From the NCBI RefSeq assembly GCF_022430525.1, contig NZ_CP092520.1, positions 372,001 through 436,000 of the forward strand: DNA of 64,000 bases. The letters run 5' to 3'. The number at the start of each line of letters is the position of its first letter. Within the stretch, counting starts at the first letter, position 1. Under the pieces are notes generated by a model. That model searched no databases and had not been told where the DNA came from. It saw nothing but the letters and a program-made list of their open reading frames with translations. The position numbers and the translations under genes were made by a program. This DNA is from Cetobacterium somerae. GTDB lineage: Bacteria; Fusobacteriota; Fusobacteriia; Fusobacteriales; Fusobacteriaceae. Positions 54,887-62,617 of the stretch are shown piece by piece.

Positions 54887-55101
54887 AGATTCGCTTTTTT
54901 GCTACTCTTAGAAATAATAGAGGAAATATTGTAAAAATACCGTTTTATCAAGATATTACAGGAGTTCAACTTCTTAAAATCTTTAACATTTCACAAGATC
55001 AAGTATCTATATTTTTAGTTAATGGCTTTCATCGCTCTTTAGATACAAAACTTTGTAATGACGATGTTATTTCAATTTTTCCACCTGTTGGTGGTGGCTA
55101 A
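54880..55101 (+). CDS. MoaD/ThiS-family sulfur carrier protein
   Basis: 73 residues from ATG 54880, beta-grasp fold pattern with a C-terminal ...PPVGGG tail for thiocarboxylation. The start is inside the AOR end, so the long frame beginning at 54823 is rejected. Followed by an E1-like adenylyltransferase with overlapping stop/start, the usual MoaD-MoeB pairing. Probably supplies dithiolene sulfur for the AOR's tungstopterin. Confidence 0.9.
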   Translation: MLEIRFFATLRNNRGNIVKIPFYQDITGVQLLKIFNISQDQVSIFLVNGFHRSLDTKLCNDDVISIFPPVGGG

Positions 55102-55796
55102 TGGAAAAAAGATATATCAAAAATTTTGACTCATTAAGTGAATTTGAACAAGAAATTATAAAACAAAAAAACATTTTAGTTATTGGCCTTGGTGGTCTTG
55201 GTGGATTTGTTTTAGACTCTTTAGCTCGGCTAGGAGTAAAGAAAATTAAACTCATCGATTTTGATAATTTTGATATTACTAATTTAAATCGCCAACTTTT
55301 ATCGACGGAAAAAAATATTGGTTTCTCTAAAGTTTTAGAGGGAAAAAAATATATTAACTCAATTAATTCTTTGATTAATGTAGAAATTTTTAATTATAAA
55401 TTTGAAGAATGTTGCTTTAAAACTATTTTTAAAGACATAGATATCGTTTTCGATTGCTGTGATAATATAATTACTAAGTTCAATATTGAAGAACAATGTC
55501 AAATTTTCAACATACCCCTTATTTATGGAGCCGTTGCAGGATATTTTGGACAAGTTAGTTGTATTTTACCTAATTCTCCTTTATTACAACAAATTTATCC
55601 AAAAAAAAATATTGAAGGAGTGGAAAGTAAAACAGGTAATCTTTGTTTTGTAGTATCAATTGTAGCATCTTTACAAATAAATCTTTTTCTTAAATTAATT
55701 TTAAAAAAAATAATAAAAACTAATGGTTTTTATTATATAGATATAAATATTTTTGAAATTCAATGGATTTCTTTTGAAATTAAAAAGGAAAAATGA
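55101..55796 (+). CDS. ThiF/MoeB/HesA-type adenylyltransferase
   Basis: E1-like enzyme that adenylates the C-terminus of its MoaD/ThiS partner. 231 residues. ATP site GLGGLGGFV (about residues 30-38), IDFDNFDITNLNRQ with the catalytic Arg, and DCCDN. No zinc CXXC pairs and no rhodanese domain, so it belongs to the shorter HesA/MoeB group. Starts on the last base of the moaD-like stop (TAATG). Confidence 0.9.
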   Translation: MEKRYIKNFDSLSEFEQEIIKQKNILVIGLGGLGGFVLDSLARLGVKKIKLIDFDNFDITNLNRQLLSTEKNIGFSKVLEGKKYINSINSLINVEIFNYKFEECCFKTIFKDIDIVFDCCDNIITKFNIEEQCQIFNIPLIYGAVAGYFGQVSCILPNSPLLQQIYPKKNIEGVESKTGNLCFVVSIVASLQINLFLKLILKKIIKTNGFYYIDINIFEIQWISFEIKKEK

Positions 55797-55845
55797 ACTA
55801 TTTTCAATAAATTAATTATAGATATCAATATATTTGGAGGTTTTT

Positions 55846-56598
55846 ATGAAAAAAGCACTTGTTATTTTTAAAAGTGGAGATGATCTTAATTTAATAATTG
55901 AAAGTTGTCTTTCATTAAAAAAAGAATTTGGTTTTGAGATAACTCCTGTTTATGCATTAAATGTAAATCCTTTTATTAACAATTCTGAGGACTCAGCAAA
56001 TCTTCTTGAAGATTTTTCTGAGCTTCAAGATGATTTTTTAGATAAAACAAAAGAAAAATTAATTGAACACAAATTAAATGCTCACCTACTTACAATCGTT
56101 CAAGTTACTACAGAAAACTTAAAAAATCTTTTAAGATTAAATGATCTTCTTGTTTATCAAGAAGGATTATTTTTAGGAGATCTCTTTTTAGAAATTTTAA
56201 AAACTATCTATAGACCAATTATAGTTTTAAGAGGTAAGCCTTTAAGTTTTGAAAATATTGGTATTGTATCTGATGATGGAATAAAAGTTAATAAAAGTGT
56301 TTATAACTTCCTTACTTTATTTTCAAATACAGATATTGAAAAACTTGATGTTTTTACATGGAACTATAAGAAAAATGAGCATACTCTACTTGAACTTATT
56401 CACGATAAAGGAGTACTTCCAAATCTAAGAGGTTTTTCTTCACCTTTAGATGATATTGAGGATTTTTATTTTGAACTTAATAAAACCTCTCTTTTAATCA
56501 TGGGAAATCTTAGTCATTCTTTTTTCTTTGAAAAAGTAACTAATCGTATGGGTTTAAACATTTTAGAGCATGTTAATACTCCAATTTTTATAGCTTAA
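55846..56598 (+). CDS. UspA-like universal stress family protein
   Basis: 250 residues, apparently two Usp-like alpha/beta halves (KKALVIFKSGDDLNLIIES...; ENIGIVSDDGIKVNKSVYNFL...) and a C-terminal NILEHVNTPIFIA. The nucleotide-binding GX2GX9G(S/T) motif is degenerate (MGNLSHSFFF). A stand-alone gene after the AOR cluster. Start ATG 55846 with GGAGG, shorter by four codons than the longest frame. Function unknown. Confidence 0.65.
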   Translation: MKKALVIFKSGDDLNLIIESCLSLKKEFGFEITPVYALNVNPFINNSEDSANLLEDFSELQDDFLDKTKEKLIEHKLNAHLLTIVQVTTENLKNLLRLNDLLVYQEGLFLGDLFLEILKTIYRPIIVLRGKPLSFENIGIVSDDGIKVNKSVYNFLTLFSNTDIEKLDVFTWNYKKNEHTLLELIHDKGVLPNLRGFSSPLDDIEDFYFELNKTSLLIMGNLSHSFFFEKVTNRMGLNILEHVNTPIFIA

Positions 56599-56608
56599 AA
56601 GGAATTTA

Positions 56609-56632
56609 AAAAGAGACTTATCAGTCTCTTTT
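56609..56632 (+). terminator. Terminator after UspA-like gene
   Basis: 10-bp stem AAAAGAGACT / AGTCTCTTTT, 4-base loop, T-run. Confidence 0.88.
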
Positions 56633-56681
56633 TTTTATGTTATAATCTACCTCAGCGTAAAAATTTTAAAAGGAGTTAATA

Positions 56682-58013
56682 ATGAAATTTCGTTCAATTG
56701 ATTTAGAGAAGGATTCTATAAGTAGGTTATTTTTTAATTTTTCTTTTCCTGCTGTTATGGGAATGTTAATATCGGCTTTCTATGTTATTGTTGATGGCAT
56801 TTTTATTGGTAGAGGAATTGGTGGAGATGGTTTAGCTGCTATAAACTTAGCTTATCCCATTATTACACTGACTATAGCTTTAAGTTTGATGTTTGGAACT
56901 GGTGGTGCAACAGTTATTTCTATAAAGCAAGGAGAAGGAAATTTAAAAGAAGTTAACCGATACTTTTCACATATGATTATTTTAAATGTTATATCATATA
57001 TTCTTATTTGTTCATTAACTCTTATTTTTCAAGATAAAATAATTTTCTTGCTTGGAAGCAGTGAGAAACTTTTCTATTTAACCAAAGCTTATTTAATTCC
57101 TGGAGTTATTTTTAGTATATTTTTTATGCTTTCTATATCCTTAAATGCAGTTGTTAGAAACAATAATAGCCCAAATTTTGCTATGGCCTCTATGGGAATA
57201 GGTGCAATCGTCAACATTTTACTAGATGCTTTATTCATAATTAAGTTTAAGTGGGGAATGTATGGTGCTGCTTATGCTACTGGAATTGCTCAAATGGCAT
57301 CTGCATTATTTTTACTCTCATATTTCTTTAGGAAAGACTGTAATATAAAATTTATAAAAGAAACTTTAAATTTACAAATTATAAAAAGAATCTGTTCAAA
57401 TGGCTTTTCATCTTTTATTTTAGAGTTTGCTGTCGCTGTTATTACAATTTTATTCAACTCTACTTTAATGATTTTAACTGGCGAGATTGGAGTTGCTGCT
57501 TTTAGTATAATTGCATATATTTTCTATGTTTTTAGAATGATTTTTAATGGTTTAGCTCAAGGAATTCAACCCATCATTAGTTATAATTTTGGTGCTAAAC
57601 ATCGAGATCGAATTAAAGCAACTTTAATTTTAGGACATAAAATTTCTTTAATCGTTGCTTTATCAATTCTCTCTTTTGTTTATTTTGAAAGAGATTTTAT
57701 TATAGAATTTTTTAATGGCGATATAGAATTAATTAAACTTGCTTCTAGAGGTCTTTTAATCTATTCCTCAGCTGTTATTTTTTTAGGAGCAAACTTTATA
57801 AATATATCTTATCTTCAATCTATGGAAAAATCTACTTTTGCTAATATTTTATCTTTTGGAAGAAGTTTTGTGTTTATTATTATTGGTATATTTACTTTAC
57901 CTGATTTTATAGGAATTGATGGTGTTTGGCTTTCTTTACCTTTTGCAGATTTCATGACATTCATAACAGGTGCTGCAGTAACATTGAAAAGGAAAAATAG
58001 AAAAATCTTATAA
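56682..58013 (+). CDS. MATE-family efflux transporter (second copy)
   Basis: 443 residues, about 12 hydrophobic segments. SFPAVMGMLISAFYVIVDGIFIGRGIG and ISYNFGAKHRDR are MATE motifs. Related to the exporter at 9.2 kb but without an adjacent regulator. AAAAGGAG precedes the ATG. Substrate unknown. Confidence 0.9.
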   Translation: MKFRSIDLEKDSISRLFFNFSFPAVMGMLISAFYVIVDGIFIGRGIGGDGLAAINLAYPIITLTIALSLMFGTGGATVISIKQGEGNLKEVNRYFSHMIILNVISYILICSLTLIFQDKIIFLLGSSEKLFYLTKAYLIPGVIFSIFFMLSISLNAVVRNNNSPNFAMASMGIGAIVNILLDALFIIKFKWGMYGAAYATGIAQMASALFLLSYFFRKDCNIKFIKETLNLQIIKRICSNGFSSFILEFAVAVITILFNSTLMILTGEIGVAAFSIIAYIFYVFRMIFNGLAQGIQPIISYNFGAKHRDRIKATLILGHKISLIVALSILSFVYFERDFIIEFFNGDIELIKLASRGLLIYSSAVIFLGANFINISYLQSMEKSTFANILSFGRSFVFIIIGIFTLPDFIGIDGVWLSLPFADFMTFITGAAVTLKRKNRKIL

Positions 58014-58095
58014 TTTTTTTTAGCTAGAAAAAGAAATTAACTTTTATTTAGTATATATTTAGCATAATACTTTTATAATAAAAGGAGGGAAACCT

Positions 58096-58335
58096 ATGCT
58101 GCACTTTGTACACGACTTTGAATTCTTAGGACTAGCGAAGAAAAATTTTACTGATGATTATGGAAACGAGATGAGTCAACTATACTATATATATAAATGT
58201 AAAAAATGCCACAAAATTAGAATCAAAGAGTTTATGGTGTCTAAATCTGATGAATCTGATGGAATTCCTACAGTTTTAGGTTTATATCGTAATGCTCTTG
58301 ATTGTGATGTAATTAAGGCTATTGAAATCTCTTAA
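58096..58335 (+). CDS. Small unknown protein with a CXXC pair
   Basis: 79 residues, soluble. YKCKKCHKIRIKE (about 34-46) has one CXXC that could be half of a metal site or redox pair; one further Cys lies near residue 70. Strong GGAGGG ribosome binding site supports it as real. It sits 27 bases before mscL, perhaps co-transcribed. I do not recognise the family. Confidence 0.72.
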   Translation: MLHFVHDFEFLGLAKKNFTDDYGNEMSQLYYIYKCKKCHKIRIKEFMVSKSDESDGIPTVLGLYRNALDCDVIKAIEIS

Positions 58336-58362
58336 TCTTGCTGTAATTAAGGAGGCTATTAA

Positions 58363-58755
58363 ATGTTTTTAAAAGAATTTAAAGAGTTTGCCATAAAAGG
58401 AAACGCTATAGATTTAGCTGTTGGTGTTATTATTGGTGGTGCTTTTGGAAAAATTGTTAGTTCTATTGTAAATGATATTTTAATGCCTATTATTGGTATA
58501 TTTTTAGGTGGAGTTAATTTTAGCAATTTGAAGTATGTTATTAAACCTGCTGAAGGAACTGTGCCTGAGGCAGCTATACGATATGGTAATTTTATCCAAT
58601 CTGTTGTTGATTTTACTATAATTGCATTTTGTATTTTTTTGATGGTTAAAGGTATTAATCATCTTCGTAAAAAAGAGGAGGCACCTCCTGCTCCTGGTCC
58701 TAGTAAAGAGGAGATTCTATTAACAGAAATCAGAGACCTTTTAGCTAAAAAATAA
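58363..58755 (+). CDS. mscL: Large-conductance mechanosensitive channel
   Basis: 130 residues, pentameric membrane channel opened by hypo-osmotic stress. N-terminal [27 protein letters not shown] gate helix, second helix at about 73-95, C-terminal helix with [18 protein letters not shown] precedes the ATG. Confidence 0.96.
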   Translation: MFLKEFKEFAIKGNAIDLAVGVIIGGAFGKIVSSIVNDILMPIIGIFLGGVNFSNLKYVIKPAEGTVPEAAIRYGNFIQSVVDFTIIAFCIFLMVKGINHLRKKEEAPPAPGPSKEEILLTEIRDLLAKK

Positions 58756-58768
58756 CTTTAAACAAAAG

Positions 58769-58800
58769 AAAAGGATTGTCATACTTAGGACAATCCTTTT
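58769..58800. terminator. Bidirectional terminator, mscL / M20 gene
   Basis: 12-bp stem AAAAGGATTGTC / GACAATCCTTTT with an 8-base loop and T-runs outward. Confidence 0.9.
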
Positions 58801-58803
58801 TTA

Positions 58804-59979
58804 TTATTTTCTATTATCAAATTCTAACTTTATTTCATCTAATATTTTTTCACTTTTTAATATTTTTATTCCTGTTAAAACAAGAGCTAATACAGCTTCT
58901 TCCATACCTTTATAAGCTCCATCTTCAATTGTACACTGTGCTAATTCTCTACTATGACTAATTACATCCTTATATAAAGGTAAATATGGATGAATTGTGG
59001 CACACACATGACTTACATCTCCTGCATCAGTAGATCCACTATCCTCCGAATCTTTCATTTCAGTTATTCCGATATCTTTTAAACTTTCCTCATAAAGATT
59101 CATTAAGGTTTTGTTTGTTATTAAGTCTAAAAAACTTGTTTCATAGTTCTCTATTTCTAATTTAGTTCCTGAAGAAATTGCAGCACCTTTAGCGCAATTT
59201 AATACTTTTTCTAAAAGTGTATCCAATTCATTTTTATTTCTTGATCTTACATAAAAATTAGCTACAGCTAAATCTGGGATTATATTAGCCGCTTCTCCAC
59301 CTTTTGTTATAATTCCATGTACTCTATCAGTTGGTAGTATTTGTTGTCTTAATGCATTTATTGTATTAAATAGCGTAATTACACCATCTAAGGCATTTAT
59401 TCCTAAGTGAGGAGATCCAGCTGCATGAGAAGTTTTCCCCTTAAATGTAAATTGTAAAGCTTCCATAGCCTGACTCGAACTACTTCTCAAGTGTAAATTT
59501 CCACTTGTAGGATGAACTATCATCGCAACATCAATATTATTAAATGCTCCCGATTTTACCATAGCCACCTTTGCTCCATCTGTTTCTTCCGCTGGCGTTC
59601 CAATAACTAATACTTCTCCACCATATATATTTACAAACTCTCTTAAAAGTATTCCAGCAGCACTACTAGTTACACCTAAAATATTATGACCACATCCATG
59701 ACCGATTTCTGGAAGCGCATCATATTCAGCTAAATAAGCTATTCTTGGTCCAGGTTTTTCTCCTACATAATTTGCTAAAAAGGCTGTTTCAATTCCACAA
59801 TAACCTTTCTCTATAAAAAATCCATACTTACTTAAAATTTCACAATGTTTATCTCTTGCTTTAAACTCTTTTAAACCTAATTCTGGATTTTCAAAAAGAT
59901 AGCTATTTAACTCTTTTAATTCTTCAAAAATTTCCATATATCTTTCTTTTAATTCTAATATAATTTTTTCCAAATTCAT
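58804..59979 (-). CDS. M20-family amidohydrolase / peptidase
   Basis: Zinc-dependent amidase of the M20D type (AbgB/AmhX-like), 391 residues. Metal/catalytic residues in GHGCGHN (about 93-99), PAEETDGAK, and the late His in SHVCATIHPYLPLY; lid domain in between. Typical substrates are N-acyl amino acids or aminobenzoyl-glutamate. It is 5 bases after an EutH-type permease gene, so they probably act on one imported compound. Confidence 0.88.
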   Translation of the reverse strand: MNLEKIILELKERYMEIFEELKELNSYLFENPELGLKEFKARDKHCEILSKYGFFIEKGYCGIETAFLANYVGEKPGPRIAYLAEYDALPEIGHGCGHNILGVTSSAAGILLREFVNIYGGEVLVIGTPAEETDGAKVAMVKSGAFNNIDVAMIVHPTSGNLHLRSSSSQAMEALQFTFKGKTSHAAGSPHLGINALDGVITLFNTINALRQQILPTDRVHGIITKGGEAANIIPDLAVANFYVRSRNKNELDTLLEKVLNCAKGAAISSGTKLEIENYETSFLDLITNKTLMNLYEESLKDIGITEMKDSEDSGSTDAGDVSHVCATIHPYLPLYKDVISHSRELAQCTIEDGAYKGMEEAVLALVLTGIKILKSEKILDEIKLEFDNRK

Positions 59980-59984
59980 CCCTC

Positions 59985-61097
59985 CTAGTTTATTTTGAAA
60001 TTTTTATTTAATATAAAGCTTTTATTTTTTTCTTTTTTATTAATAAACATAGTTTTAGCCAGATAAATTGCACTAAATCCAGCTACTAATTTGGCTACAA
60101 TGAAAGGTAATATATTATCCGGAGAAACTCCTGCCACAAATCCCAATTGTCCTCCAAAAACATATGAACCTGCTACTGCAAATGCGCTATTTATTATTTT
60201 GCTATTATTATCCATTTTATTAAAAATTCCAAACATCGGTATACTGCTCACTAAAGATGCCATAAAACCAGCGGTCCCACTCTCATCTATTCCTAATAAA
60301 GATCCCATTTTTTTTAAAGTTTCTTTAAAATATTTCTCTATAAAATATAAAAATGGGTAAGCTCCGCTTAAAGTTAAAGCTACTCTTGTAACTATTTTCA
60401 TACTTTCATCTATGGGATTTAATCCTTGAATTATTGAATATCCAAACATAGTTTCTATAATAGTTAAAACTAATCCTAAAGTTATTATTATTGTCATTCC
60501 TTTACCAAATTTATCAAATATTTTACAAGTTTTTTCTGGAAAAAACCATAATCCTGCACAAATAATTCCTGAAAAAACTACTACTGGAATTAGATTATGA
60601 ATTATTAAAATCATATCAAGTCCCATAATTATTCCTGCTACAAAGCAACCTAAAGGAATTGTAGCTACACCACTTAATATTCCTTTAGAAAAATTCTCTT
60701 TTGACAAATCATCAATAATTCCAAAAGCTACAGGCATTGTAAAAATTACTACTGTTCCTAGCATTGAACCTAATATTATTCCTGAAAAATCAATTAATTC
60801 TTTATTTATTGCTAAATCTTTTGCTAAAAAATATCCTCCCATGTCTGTTGCTAAAATTGAGTTTATATATATCGAGGGATCTATCCCAGTTAAAAAGTAA
60901 AGTTTTTCAACAAATGGTTTTGAAAATTTTGAAATTAATGGACTTATCGATAAAATTCCTAACATAGCAAGTATCAAAGGACCTGCTACACATATTCCTT
61001 CTTGAAATCTTTTTCCATACCCCAATTTATTTCCAAAACATCTATCTAAGGCTCCTAAAACCGCAAAAAAAGTTAGAATAAAAAATATAACTTTCAA
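59985..61097 (-). CDS. EutH-family permease
   Basis: Polytopic membrane protein of the ethanolamine-permease (EutH) family, 370 residues, about 11 hydrophobic segments. Seen: N-terminal GALDRCFGNKLGYGKRFQEG, DPSIYINSILATDMGGY, and DESGTAGFMASLVSSIPMF. Start TTG 61097 is chosen because AGGAGG lies 7 bases upstream and the protein then begins at the family N-terminus. No eut genes surround it; the M20 hydrolase partner suggests a different or conjugated substrate. Confidence 0.83.
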   Translation of the reverse strand: MKVIFFILTFFAVLGALDRCFGNKLGYGKRFQEGICVAGPLILAMLGILSISPLISKFSKPFVEKLYFLTGIDPSIYINSILATDMGGYFLAKDLAINKELIDFSGIILGSMLGTVVIFTMPVAFGIIDDLSKENFSKGILSGVATIPLGCFVAGIIMGLDMILIIHNLIPVVVFSGIICAGLWFFPEKTCKIFDKFGKGMTIIITLGLVLTIIETMFGYSIIQGLNPIDESMKIVTRVALTLSGAYPFLYFIEKYFKETLKKMGSLLGIDESGTAGFMASLVSSIPMFGIFNKMDNNSKIINSAFAVAGSYVFGGQLGFVAGVSPDNILPFIVAKLVAGFSAIYLAKTMFINKKEKNKSFILNKNFKIN

Positions 61098-61151
61098 CTT
61101 TAATCCTCCTAATTCTATTTTTATCAATTGATTATATCATGAATATAAAAA

Positions 61152-61177
61152 AAATCTAGTACTAACGTACTAGATTT
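61152..61177 (-). terminator. Terminator after the nitronate-monooxygenase-like gene
   Basis: 11-bp stem AAATCTAGTAC / GTACTAGATTT with a 4-base loop; on the minus strand followed by TTTTTATATTC. It separates this gene from eutH. Confidence 0.85.
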
Positions 61178-61192
61178 CTATTTATTTTTATA

Positions 61193-62128
61193 TTATTTTA
61201 CAACTTTACTTCTAAATAAATCAAACACTTCTTTCACTGATAAAATCTCGTTAATTTTCCACGCATCTTTTCCTGCAAAGAAAATTCCTTCTAATGAATC
61301 TCCTTCATGACCTTTTATTAAACTATCTTTTACACAAAATTTTCTACTACATTTTTTTAAACAACTTGTACACTTTTTAGGAGTTAACTTTTCTTCATTA
61401 ATAACTCTTTTTACATATGGTGATATTATAGCATTTGCTGGAAGACCTGCAGAACTCATAATTTGAACTACATCTCCCTCTTTTGAATTAACATACATCT
61501 CTTTAAACTCTTGACTTACTTCACACTCTTCAGTTGCTATAAATCTACTTCCCATTTGAATTCCATCTGCACCTAAAGCCATCATTCTTTCTGCATCTTC
61601 TGGTGTTATAACTCCTCCTGCACCAAAAACAGGTATTGAAACTCCTTTTACAATCTCTTCTACTATATCCCAAGAATCTTTATCTGTTCCCAGGTGTCCA
61701 CCAGCATTTCCACCTTCTACAACGATGGCATCTGCACCTAACTTTTCAGCTATTTTAGCCAATTTTAAACTTGAAACTATCGGTACAATTTTAACTCCTG
61801 TTCCTTTTACAGTTTCAAAAATATCTCTTGAAAATCCTGCTCCACAAATTATCATATCAACTTTCTCTTCTATTGATACTTTTACAGCTTCTGCAAAATT
61901 TGATGCAGCTACCATTATATTTACTCCAAGTGCTCCACCTTTTTCTATAATCATCTCTTTTGCTTTTCTTATCTCTGCTCTAAATTCTTCTGCTGGAATA
62001 GCTGTTCCTGATATAACACCAACTCCACCTTGATTTGCTACAGCTGAAGCTAATCTAGACATTGATGCTCTTATTCCCATTCCTCCTTGAATAATTGGTA
62101 CCTCTATATTTAAATCTCCTATTTTCAC
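61193..62128 (-). CDS. Nitronate monooxygenase / FabK-family FMN enzyme
   Basis: 311 residues, FMN TIM barrel: VPIIQGGMGIRASMS at the N-terminus, VVEGGNAGGHLGTD, VFGAGGVITPEDAERMMALGADGIQMGSRF. The C-terminal part adds a Cys-rich KKCTSCLKKCSRKFCVKD stretch that could hold an Fe-S cluster; classical FabK lacks it. Start codon is GTG 62128 after GGAGGTG. Tandem palindromes at 62150-62178 probably control it. Substrate unknown. Confidence 0.83.
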   Translation of the reverse strand: MKIGDLNIEVPIIQGGMGIRASMSRLASAVANQGGVGVISGTAIPAEEFRAEIRKAKEMIIEKGGALGVNIMVAASNFAEAVKVSIEEKVDMIICGAGFSRDIFETVKGTGVKIVPIVSSLKLAKIAEKLGADAIVVEGGNAGGHLGTDKDSWDIVEEIVKGVSIPVFGAGGVITPEDAERMMALGADGIQMGSRFIATEECEVSQEFKEMYVNSKEGDVVQIMSSAGLPANAIISPYVKRVINEEKLTPKKCTSCLKKCSRKFCVKDSLIKGHEGDSLEGIFFAGKDAWKINEILSVKEVFDLFRSKVVK

Positions 62129-62149
62129 TTAAATTCACCTCCAAGTATA

Positions 62150-62178
62150 ATAACACTTGTTATAATAACATATGTTAT
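62150..62178. promoter_or_regulatory. Tandem palindromic operators ATAACA-nn-TGTTAT
   Basis: Two 14-base dyads, ATAACACTTGTTAT (62150-62163) and ATAACATATGTTAT (62165-62178), centres 15 bp apart. They lie just upstream of the nitronate-monooxygenase-like gene. I do not recognise the cognate regulator. Confidence 0.65.
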
Positions 62179-62214
62179 CAAAAAATGGAAACTTTTTTTA
62201 TTTAAATTTCACCC

Positions 62215-62243
62215 TTGACTTTAAACAATATATGGAGTATATT
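62215..62243 (+). promoter_or_regulatory. Promoter of the cobalamin riboswitch RNA
   Basis: -35 TTGACT (62215-62220), 17-base spacer, -10 TATATT (62238-62243). The predicted start is near 62250, just before the riboswitch. Confidence 0.8.
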
Positions 62244-62254
62244 CATATTAATGT

Positions 62255-62435
62255 TAAATAATATAACATGACACTTAGATAAGGAAATGAGGTTTGATTC
62301 CTCTACGGCCCCGCCACTGTAATTTGGACGAAAGTATTTTATACCACTGGATTTATTTCTGGGAAGGTTTACGAGTAGAATGAAAAGAGTCAGGATATTT
62401 ATCTTTAGTGGATTATCTTCGAGGGAGGAACTAAA
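62255..62435 (+). ncRNA. Cobalamin (B12) riboswitch
   Basis: Conserved core seen: GCCACTGTA (62313-62321) preceded by GGCCCC, a CTGGGAAGGT segment (62360-62369), and the B12 box AGTCAGGATAT (62388-62398). A GAGGGAGGA ribosome-binding-site-like segment follows the aptamer and could kiss the CCTC of an internal loop, as in translation-controlling cobalamin riboswitches. Behind it is only a 9-codon ORF. Confidence 0.9.
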
Positions 62436-62436
62436 T

Positions 62437-62610
62437 ATGATGAAATTCTTACATTTTTTTCCTTAAGTCTATATAAATATCTTTAATGATACCAATTTTT
62501 TTGACTATAAGGAAAACAAACTAAAAAACTTTTATAAAAACAAACAAACTTTTAAACAAACTTTTAAAAGCTCTCTAATCTAGAAATGTTGTCTAGAATA
62601 GAGAGCTTTT
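62437..62610 (+). other. Gene-less region after the riboswitch, ending in a strong terminator
   Basis: GGGAGG is followed by ATGATG opening a 9-residue ORF (MMKFLHFFP, stop near 62466), which looks like the beginning of a signal peptide. No ORF of use follows; a one-base frame shift at its T-run does not open a longer one. Two CAAACTTTTAAA repeats (about 62536-62560) precede the terminator. Either a decayed gene or a riboswitch-controlled short RNA. Confidence 0.6.
62566..62610. terminator. Bidirectional terminator, riboswitch RNA / M18 gene
   Basis: Long stem AAAAGCTCTCTA / TAGAGAGCTTTT extended by TCTAGA / TCTAGA across an A-A mismatch, 7-base loop. It ends the riboswitch transcript from the left and the M18 peptidase transcript from the right. 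Confidence 0.9.
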
Positions 62611-62617
62611 CTATTTC

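Noticed and set aside
61725-62033. 102-codon plus-strand frame in the FabK-like gene
   Set aside because: Antisense shadow without start signals.
62530-62565. CAAACTTTTAAA repeats as a CRISPR fragment
   Set aside because: Only two short copies with no spacer of constant length.
62437-62566. ANTAR-binding dual hairpins as in Rli55/EutX after the riboswitch
   Set aside because: I could not find the paired hexaloop hairpins; only the terminator stem is convincing.
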